A DNA stretch of 37,493 nucleotides from an uncultured Clostridia bacterium (GTDB taxonomy: Bacteria; Bacillota_A; Clostridia; TANB77; CAG-508). Position 1 is the first letter of the stretch; the number at the start of each line of letters is the position of its first letter. The translations under genes were made by a program, and so were the position numbers. Location: NCBI GenBank assembly GCA_944388685.1, contig CALXJS010000009.1, positions 1 to 37,493 of the forward strand, read 5' to 3'. The notes beneath the pieces were generated by a model. That model was not told where the DNA came from, ran no database searches, and saw only the letters and a list, made by a program, of their open reading frames with translations. Of the stretch, positions 32,250 to 37,493 are shown piece after piece.

Positions 32250-33020
32250 TTATTTTTTAATTTGTGTTCCGTTTATATCTATTTGATAATTATCCTTATA
32301 TATTAATTCAGATAATTTTACAATTTCTAGCCCCTCTTTCTGAATATTTTTTAATATCATTTCTAAGCTATCTGCGGTATGTTCTGTTCCATTATGCATT
32401 AATATAATATCTCCTGGACCAATTTTGTCTTTTATTCGATTCCACATTTCATTTCCACTGTTTCCTGTATAATCTAAAGTATCTAGACTCCATTGTATGG
32501 TGTAATATCCTTTATCTTGCGCTGCTTTTATTACTGTTTCATTATATTCCCCATAAGGTGTTCTATATAGATTGGTTCGATTTCCTGTAATAGCCTCAAT
32601 TTTATCATTACTCTTTTCAATTTCCTCTATATTTTGCTCATAACTTAAGTTATTAACATGTGGGTGTGTATCACTGTGTGTTCCAATTTCATGACCTGCA
32701 TCATAGATTTTTTTCACTGCCTCTGGATATTTGTCTACCCAATCTCCTACCATAAAAAATGTGATTTTAACATTATTTTGTTCTAATGTTTCTAAAATTT
32801 TGTCAATATCATCTGCATTCCACGCACAATTCATTGTTAAAGTTACTTTTTTATCTTCTGTGTTTACCTTATAAATTGGTAAAAGCCTTTCGTTTGCGGA
32901 GGCAGTTGCTATACTTTCTTTATTTTTCATTAATGTGTCAGCTATACAAAATAATAAAACAACTGTTATAATGGATACTAGATATGTGTATATTTTTTGC
33001 TTATTAAATACCAAAAACAT
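32250..33020 (-). CDS. secreted polysaccharide deacetylase-like protein, variant active site
   Basis: 256 aa from the ATG at 33020 (SD TGGAGG, 8 nt); the ATG at 33035 precedes the SD. An N-terminal helix (about 9-30) anchors or exports it. The NodB fold is clear: VKITFFMVGDWVDKYPEAVK, GHEIGTHSDTHPHV (HxxxH metal ligands) and the RTPYGEY motif. The usual first motif TFDDG is replaced by LTMNCAWNADD, so the catalytic-base Asp is Asn. This form occurs in the YlxY/PdaB-like branch. It lies downstream of cwlD with a 65-bp gap, so a wall or cortex role is likely; activity is doubtful. Confidence 0.85.
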   Translation of the reverse strand: MFLVFNKQKIYTYLVSIITVVLLFCIADTLMKNKESIATASANERLLPIYKVNTEDKKVTLTMNCAWNADDIDKILETLEQNNVKITFFMVGDWVDKYPEAVKKIYDAGHEIGTHSDTHPHVNNLSYEQNIEEIEKSNDKIEAITGNRTNLYRTPYGEYNETVIKAAQDKGYYTIQWSLDTLDYTGNSGNEMWNRIKDKIGPGDIILMHNGTEHTADSLEMILKNIQKEGLEIVKLSELIYKDNYQIDINGTQIKK

Positions 33021-33033
33021 AATAAAAACCTCC

Positions 33034-33066
33034 ATTTTAAAGCTACTTAATTATATGCTTTAAAAT
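33034..33066 (-). promoter_or_regulatory. hairpin between cwlD and the deacetylase-like gene
   Basis: ATTTTAAAGC and GCTTTAAAAT around 13 nt, ending directly at the GGAGG SD of the downstream gene. It may stabilise or process the message. Confidence 0.4.
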
Positions 33067-33085
33067 AAAGGTTATTCATAAAATT

Positions 33086-33823
33086 TTATTCATTTTTAAA
33101 ATAGCTGGTAATCCCTGTATAAATCCCCCATGCCAATCGATTTTGATATTCTTCATCTTGTAATTGTTTTTCTTCTTGAGGATTTGAAAGAAATCCACAT
33201 TCTACAATTGATATTGGAATTTCTACATGTTTCATGATATATACTGTATTTAATTTCATTGCAATTCGATTATTTTCTTTTTGAATAGATTCATTTAAAT
33301 TTTCTTGTATCTGCTCTGCTAAAACTTTACTTTGTTCATTACTTGTATTGTAAAAGGTTTGCCAACCATAATACTGTTGCTGGCTAATTTTATTTAAGTG
33401 TATAGATACAAATATATCTGCAGATGATTCGTTTCCTATTTTTACTCGATTGTGAATATCTGAAACTTTCTTTTGTTTTAAAGTTTTAGCATCTAAATCA
33501 TAGATTGCATTTTCATTTGACCTTGTTAATATTACCGTACATCCTGATTGTTCTAATAATTCTTGAATTTTTAATACGATTTTTAAATTGATTTGTGCCT
33601 CTGTTGTTCCATTGTTACTTTCAGCACCTTCATCTGGCGTCCCATGTCCAGCATCTAATATAACAACTTTTCCTGAAACAGGCAATGTAGTTACTTGCAC
33701 AGCATCCCCGATGTTTCTTTCATTTCTTCCATTTGATTGTGTTTTTTGCCCTATGTATACTACAAGACTAATTATAATAGAAAAAAATATAATAAAAACC
33801 CTTTGTTTCGTAAATTTTTTCAT
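33086..33823 (-). CDS. cwlD: N-acetylmuramoyl-L-alanine amidase CwlD
   Basis: 245 aa. A signal/anchor helix (about 6-24) leads to an amidase_3 domain: VVILDAGHGTPDEGAESNNG (Zn-binding His, then Glu), SADIFVSIHLNK (second His) and VECGFLSNPQEEKQL (catalytic Glu). In spore formers CwlD trims cortex muropeptides so that muramic-delta-lactam can form, working with a PdaA-type deacetylase; a deacetylase-like gene follows here. The leader carries CCTTAGGAAGG. The ATG lies 12 nt from the SD. cwlD is preferred over a generic amidase because of its size and context. Confidence 0.88.
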   Translation of the reverse strand: MKKFTKQRVFIIFFSIIISLVVYIGQKTQSNGRNERNIGDAVQVTTLPVSGKVVILDAGHGTPDEGAESNNGTTEAQINLKIVLKIQELLEQSGCTVILTRSNENAIYDLDAKTLKQKKVSDIHNRVKIGNESSADIFVSIHLNKISQQQYYGWQTFYNTSNEQSKVLAEQIQENLNESIQKENNRIAMKLNTVYIMKHVEIPISIVECGFLSNPQEEKQLQDEEYQNRLAWGIYTGITSYFKNE

Positions 33824-33836
33824 TTTACTAACATTC

Positions 33837-33847
33837 CCTTCCTAAGG
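33837..33847 (-). promoter_or_regulatory. CCTTARGAAGG leader motif, copy 3
   Basis: CCTTAGGAAGG before cwlD, followed by GAATGTTAGTAAAATG. Confidence 0.45.
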
Positions 33848-34039
33848 CACAAATTGGGTTGAAAAAAATTAAATTGGGGCTATGCTAAGTTTGTTAAGGT
33901 TTGCTTGTTACAGCCTTAGTAAGCTTTTGCTTTAAATTTCAAATGAAATTTATTAGCCACCAATTGTATTTATTTTTCAACCATTATCTCCTAAAGTTTT
34001 TATTATATATATATGTTTCATTTATATTTTTATGTCACA

Positions 34040-34963
34040 TTATTTTCTTCTATCCACAGCATAGCTACTTCCCATTACTGATTTAGCAGCATGTTTTACT
34101 TGTGCACCTACTTCCCCAATTTCAAGTATATTACTAAATCTTCCTGGATCTGCAACAACAACTCCTATTGAAAGTGAGGTTAGTGGAAATTGTTCTATAA
34201 TTCCCTTTCTATTTTCAACTTCTATATATCCTTTTTCTAAATCCCTTTCTGTAAAAAATTTTTTAACTTGACTATCAAATATCGCTAATATATGTTGGCA
34301 TATTTTTTCACAGTTTGTTGATGGTAATATCGCCACAAAGTCATCTCCACCAATATGTCCAACAAATACTTCATCAGTCAAACTACTATGAACCCCTCTT
34401 AATATTGTTTCAGCTGTAAATTCTATAATTTGATCTCCTTTTACAAAGCCATATACATCATTATATGCTTTAAAATTGTCTAAGTCTAAATACAATACAG
34501 AAAATGGTTCATTATTGGATAATCTCTTTTTAAGTTCCGCATGTATTTGTACATTTCCTGGTAATCCAGTAAGTGGACTGACCCTTCTATTATTTGAAAG
34601 TAATCGATTTAAATTTTTTACTGTAAAATATAAATATTCTTCATCTACTGGTTTTTTTATGTAATATTCGATAGATTCTCTTAAGATTTTCATTCTATGC
34701 TCTTTATCATTATTTGATGAAACGACGATTACTGGTGTTATTGTATTATCCTCATCTCGTCTTATTTGTTTACAAAGTCCAACCACATCTCTGTCTATTG
34801 CATCTTCATTTATAATAATTAGAGAAGGTATATTTTTAAGTGCAATATCAATTTGCTGTGATTTGACACTTATAAATTTGTAATCCTTATCATTTTTAAA
34901 TAATTCCCTAAAAATAACAATAGATGAGTCATCATCATCAATAATATAAATTTCCTGAATCAT
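34040..34963 (-). CDS. REC-GGDEF protein, putative diguanylate cyclase
   Basis: 307 aa from the ATG at 34963, which has an SD-like AAAGGGTG and sits 1 nt past the upstream stop; an earlier in-frame ATG at 35011 lies inside the upstream gene. Residues 1-115 form a receiver-like domain with IYIIDDDDSS and YYIKKPVDEE, but the phospho-acceptor position after LIII is Asn. The GGDEF domain (about 125-300) has SPLTGLPGN, LDLDNFKAYNDVYGFVKGD and the active-site loop as GGDDF. That loop is close to the active GGDEF form, so c-di-GMP synthesis is possible. Coupled to the PF06541 membrane-protein gene. Confidence 0.88.
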   Translation of the reverse strand: MIQEIYIIDDDDSSIVIFRELFKNDKDYKFISVKSQQIDIALKNIPSLIIINEDAIDRDVVGLCKQIRRDEDNTITPVIVVSSNNDKEHRMKILRESIEYYIKKPVDEEYLYFTVKNLNRLLSNNRRVSPLTGLPGNVQIHAELKKRLSNNEPFSVLYLDLDNFKAYNDVYGFVKGDQIIEFTAETILRGVHSSLTDEVFVGHIGGDDFVAILPSTNCEKICQHILAIFDSQVKKFFTERDLEKGYIEVENRKGIIEQFPLTSLSIGVVVADPGRFSNILEIGEVGAQVKHAAKSVMGSSYAVDRRK

Positions 34964-34964
34964 A

Positions 34965-35753
34965 TTATTCACCCTTTTTTTCTTTTTGATTTTTTTTATG
35001 TTTAAATTCAATTTTTTTATTTAATATTTCTGTAAATTCTTTGATATCAATTGCTGGAAAGGCCTTTTTTAATCTATATGCTCTTCTATATAAATGCTTT
35101 ATTGTCCTATCCCTTCTAGTTTTCAGACGATTTATTAAATTCTGCAAATTTTCATTTGCTGAAATCTTTTCTTTATCTTTCAATTCTGATAATCTTTGTT
35201 TTATTTGTTCATTGATTTCTTCTATTTTCTCTAATGTTGATTTTATATTTTTAATTTTTATAACACTAATAATTGCATCTATTAATAATATCAATGCTAT
35301 AATACTTGCTATAATAGATACATATGTAAAATTAAGATATCCTATTATGTGTATAATAAACGGATGTATATATTTTATAAATAAAACGCCTAATATTCCC
35401 CACGCTATCGAATTTGTTAAACAAATCCTTCCTTTATAGTTAAATCTTTGGTTTGAATAATCCCAATATTTCGTATGAAATAATTTTTCTAAAAGTACAC
35501 CTACTATATATTCCCATAATGTTAATGCTAATAACGAAATAATAAATAAAAGTACTATATTGTTTTTATAATAATCTAAAAATACAATCATGATGATAGC
35601 ACCAAATCCATATATTGGGCAAAATGGTCCTATCAAAAATCCCGTATTTATAATTTTTCTTTCGCAAATCGTTCGTACAATACTTTCTAAAATCCATCCC
35701 AAAAATGAATAAATAACGAAATAGGTTAATATATGAAAAAAAGTATCAGCCAT
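34965..35753 (-). CDS. PF06541 family membrane protein (CmpB-like)
   Basis: 262 aa. About five membrane helices in the first 160 residues with the family motifs YSFLGWILESIVRTICERK, TGFLIGPFCPIYGFGA, TLWEYIVGVLLE and the FNYKGRICLTNSIAWG segment. A long helical, charged cytoplasmic tail (about 165-262) follows. The family is annotated as a putative ABC-transporter type IV but has no proven activity. The stop abuts the start of the GGDEF gene, so the two are co-translated. A long leader hairpin (35779-35843) and the CCTTAAGAAGG motif precede the ATG. Confidence 0.85.
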   Translation of the reverse strand: MADTFFHILTYFVIYSFLGWILESIVRTICERKIINTGFLIGPFCPIYGFGAIIMIVFLDYYKNNIVLLFIISLLALTLWEYIVGVLLEKLFHTKYWDYSNQRFNYKGRICLTNSIAWGILGVLFIKYIHPFIIHIIGYLNFTYVSIIASIIALILLIDAIISVIKIKNIKSTLEKIEEINEQIKQRLSELKDKEKISANENLQNLINRLKTRRDRTIKHLYRRAYRLKKAFPAIDIKEFTEILNKKIEFKHKKNQKEKKGE

Positions 35754-35765
35754 TTAATTGCATTC

Positions 35766-35776
35766 CCTTCTTAAGG
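35766..35776 (-). promoter_or_regulatory. CCTTARGAAGG leader motif, copy 4
   Basis: CCTTAAGAAGG on the minus strand before the PF06541 gene, followed by GAATGCAATTAAATG. Confidence 0.45.
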
Positions 35777-35778
35777 TA

Positions 35779-35843
35779 GAACAATAGCGGGCTTTTTGAA
35801 CATTTTCTCTGTTTATAACATTTTAAAGTCCGCGTTATTGTTC
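35779..35843 (-). promoter_or_regulatory. long 5' leader hairpin
   Basis: GAACAATAGCGGGCTTT and AAAGTCCGCGTTATTGTTC pair with a 2-nt bulge and one mismatch around about 29 nt, ending 3 bp before the CCTTAAGAAGG motif. Further small hairpins lie at 35851-35870 (AATTTTAC/GTAAAATT). Confidence 0.5.
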
Positions 35844-35929
35844 GCGTGCCAATTTTACGTAAGTAAAATTGTGTACAATGATTGATGTTATAGGAAAAAG
35901 CGATTTCCTATATAATAAAAAAATTAATT

Positions 35930-35963
35930 AGAAAAGAATTAAATATTACATTCTTTTCTTTTA
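35930..35963. terminator. terminator-like hairpin
   Basis: AGAAAAGAAT and ATTCTTTTCT around 10 nt, followed by TTTT on the plus strand. Confidence 0.45.
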
Positions 35964-35967
35964 ACCC

Positions 35968-35998
35968 ATTTCCCTACATATTAAATATGTAGGGAAAT
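35968..35998 (-). terminator. terminator of the Ig-like protein gene
   Basis: 15-bp perfect arms ATTTCCCTACATATT and AATATGTAGGGAAAT; it lies 10 bp past the stop at 36008. Confidence 0.65.
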
Positions 35999-36007
35999 TT
36001 TTCAAAT

Positions 36008-36937
36008 TTATTTACTTGCACTTACCTTTTGTGTATCAGATGCTATACCATCAACATTGTATGCTGTTATTTCTAGTCTATTGGTATCACCTTCATTTAA
36101 TTTTAACTTATATTTTAATTCTGTTTCTCCATTTTCAACTTCAATTGTTTTTTGCTCTCCTCTAATCGTAAATTCTACTCTTTCTAGTCCTGTATCATCT
36201 GAGATTGTAATTAAATAGTATTCTTGTGCATCATCTACGCCTATACTTATTGTTGGTTTTGTAACACCTTTTACTTTTTGTTCTTTTGTAATTGTTTCAT
36301 TATTCACATCTACTAAAATAACCGTTAAGTTATGTTCTCCCATTGGTATATCGATTTCTTCATCAACAGTTGTTGAATTAATATCTATTGTTGTCTCTTC
36401 TTCTTCATCCCATCTATATGTCATATATGAAATTTCTGTTTCATTTTCTGCAGTTATTTTTAATTTATTTCCAGAAACTGATAAATTAATGATATTTGTT
36501 GCTGTATATTCCTTTTCTGTAGAAATATCTTGTCCCTGTACATCAATTGCTTTTACATTTAATGTATTCGTTCCTCCTGGAATTTCTATATTTACTTCTA
36601 TATCTCTTCTACCATTTCCAGTAACTGTTTGGACTTCACCATCATTCCAGCTGTATTCTATCCTATCAATTGCTTTATCATGTGTTACTGATAGTATAAC
36701 TTCCGTACCTTCCGCATTTAATGCTTCTGTTATGGTTGGCTTTGTTTCTTCTGAAGTCTTTGCCTCATTATCTTTATATATTGCATACGAACCTGTGCCT
36801 ATCATAAAAGCACCAAATATAAGCATTGTTATAGCAAATACTCTAACAACTGATTTTATATCTGCTGGCCCTGATCTTCTATTCTTTTTTTGTTTTACTT
36901 TACTCGTTGTGTTACTTGTCTCTAAGATTTGATTCAT
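36008..36937 (-). CDS. membrane-anchored protein with three Ig-like repeats
   Basis: 309 aa. A cytoplasmic basic head (1-27), one membrane helix (about 30-53) and an extracytoplasmic region made of three beta-sandwich repeats of about 75-85 residues. Each has the pattern [PTI]-..-L-I-x-A-..-I-x-Y/F-x-W/I-..-I-P-G-x-N-x-L-x-V-x-A-x-D/N (for example IEIPGGTNTLNVKAIDVQG in repeat 1 and IDIPMGEHNLTVILVDVNN in repeat 2). No enzyme domain or sortase signal. It probably is a wall-facing scaffold or adhesin. SD AGAAAGGA. It is encoded directly downstream of the surface-protein gene at the window edge. Confidence 0.75.
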   Translation of the reverse strand: MNQILETSNTTSKVKQKKNRRSGPADIKSVVRVFAITMLIFGAFMIGTGSYAIYKDNEAKTSEETKPTITEALNAEGTEVILSVTHDKAIDRIEYSWNDGEVQTVTGNGRRDIEVNIEIPGGTNTLNVKAIDVQGQDISTEKEYTATNIINLSVSGNKLKITAENETEISYMTYRWDEEEETTIDINSTTVDEEIDIPMGEHNLTVILVDVNNETITKEQKVKGVTKPTISIGVDDAQEYYLITISDDTGLERVEFTIRGEQKTIEVENGETELKYKLKLNEGDTNRLEITAYNVDGIASDTQKVSASK

Positions 36938-37085
36938 ATTTCATCTCATTCCTTTCTCAAATCACACATTTCATTGGTGTTATAGTATTTTGCCTCTTTA
37001 GTTCATTTCATGGAAAATTATACCATACCAATTTTTAATTGTAAAGAAATTTCATAATAAAAAGGACATCTTTTGAAAACTAATA

Positions 37086-37155
37086 GTTACAGTTCAGTAT
37101 ACAAAATCCCGGGAAGATATATATCTTCCCGGGATTTTGTATACTGAACTGTAAC
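37086..37155. repeat. perfect 70-bp palindrome, minimal MITE-like copy
   Basis: The left half GTTACAGTTCAGTATACAAA then ATCCCGGGAAGATAT is mirrored without mismatch. Direct repeats AACTAAT lie at 37078-37084 and 37156-37162, like a target-site duplication. The outer 20 bp match the ends of the 20336-20656 element. The rest of 36938-37272 holds no gene. Confidence 0.8.
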
Positions 37156-37272
37156 AACTAATGTTATTAGTATTTCTTCTGATGTCCTATATAGCAAATC
37201 TATGCCTTAAATATAGATAGTCAGATTAGGAAAGGTAGAGAAAATATTCAAAAAAGTTTACTATTGTTTTCT

Positions 37273-37493
37273 TTATATAACAAACTTCTTAATTAATACC
37301 AATCCTCCAGCTAATGTTCCCAATACTGTAAATCCTAATACAAAGTAAATTCTTGCTTGTCCTGTTTCGATTGATAACAATACTGGTGCGTCATCTATAT
37401 CATCTTCTCCTGGTACTTGGTTATCTGGTGTTGAATCTCTATCTGGTACACCTTTGTCATTGTAGTCTTCTGAGATTTCTGCTATGTTTGTCA
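37273..37493 (-). CDS. C-terminus of a surface protein (partial)
   Basis: The frame enters from the right edge and ends at TAA 37273, giving 72 residues. It starts with a calcium-binding-like, Asp-rich segment (EISEDYNDKGVPDRDSTPDN), then DDAPVLLSIETGQARIYFVL, one membrane helix (FVLGFTVLGTLAGGLVLI) and the short tail KKFVI. This is the end of a large SdrD/Cna-B-type surface protein. No LPXTG precedes the helix, so it would be held by the helix rather than sortase. The main domains lie beyond the window. Confidence 0.75.
   Translation of the reverse strand, partial: TNIAEISEDYNDKGVPDRDSTPDNQVPGEDDIDDAPVLLSIETGQARIYFVLGFTVLGTLAGGLVLIKKFVI

Noticed and set aside
33858..33940. Interleaved CTAAGG/CCTTAG motifs downstream of the GGDEF gene start region
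   Set aside because: Only short, imperfect matches; no convincing stem or known site.

Overview
The window is low-GC, coding-dense DNA that uses the standard bacterial code (TGA is used as a stop). It looks like the chromosome of a Gram-positive, Clostridia-type Firmicute, probably an uncultured gut lineage. Pointers are cwlD, a BofC C-terminal domain protein, cdaA, a ClpE-type ATPase with zinc finger and UVR motif, S1C/HtrA protease, split SSB, strong AGGAGG Shine-Dalgarno (SD) sites, and intrinsic terminators. No tRNA, rRNA or CRISPR array was seen. Most genes lie on the minus strand.

Layout. 1-1.7 kb: an accessory corner with the first codons of a putative HTH replication/regulatory protein, a YhcG/DUF1016 PDDEXK nuclease and a truncated prepilin. 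2-7.8 kb: housekeeping genes on the minus strand (DUF2651-like Asn/Cys-rich membrane protein, truA, cdaA, two small proteins, pdp, rnhB, a pilin-like protein). 8.2-14.5 kb: plus-strand genes htrA, an unknown 124-aa gene, clpE-like and pgsA, with a minus-strand RsiV/PdaC-like protein between them. 14.6-20.2 kb: BofC-domain protein, hicBA toxin-antitoxin, a broken comEC and an SH3b-NlpC/P60 hydrolase. 20.3-20.7 kb: a highly folded 320-bp element. 20.7-24.8 kb: XRE regulator and a SsuABC/Thi-type ABC importer interrupted by a divergent membrane-protein gene. 25-31.5 kb: lspA-rluD-hypothetical-rluB cluster, a GT-C-like membrane protein and a double-OB SSB. 31.7-37.5 kb: polysaccharide deacetylase-like protein, cwlD, REC-GGDEF protein, PF06541 membrane protein, Ig-like membrane-anchored protein and the C-terminus of a large surface protein.

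The most unusual content is non-coding. Three sets of short inverted-repeat elements are dispersed here. (i) A palindromic MITE-like family has ends resembling GTTACAGTTCAGTRTACAAT. It includes a perfect 70-bp palindrome flanked by 7-bp direct repeats, and a 320-bp version containing four internal hairpins that could form a branched RNA. (ii) A roughly 44-bp family (GAGACAATTTGGG...TTTTTGTCTC) sits at gene 3' ends in five copies, one of which encodes the last residues and stop of RluB. (iii) A 200-bp element with 19-bp inverted ends lies near the start of the window. Four envelope-related genes share a leader motif, CCTTARGAAGG, that may fold over their own SD. Several genes have strong SD sites facing ATA or ATT instead of ATG (hicA, comEC, possibly rnhB), and comEC also carries a frameshift.

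Functions were assigned by reading motifs; no database search was run. Boundaries of repeats, promoters and terminators are by eye.
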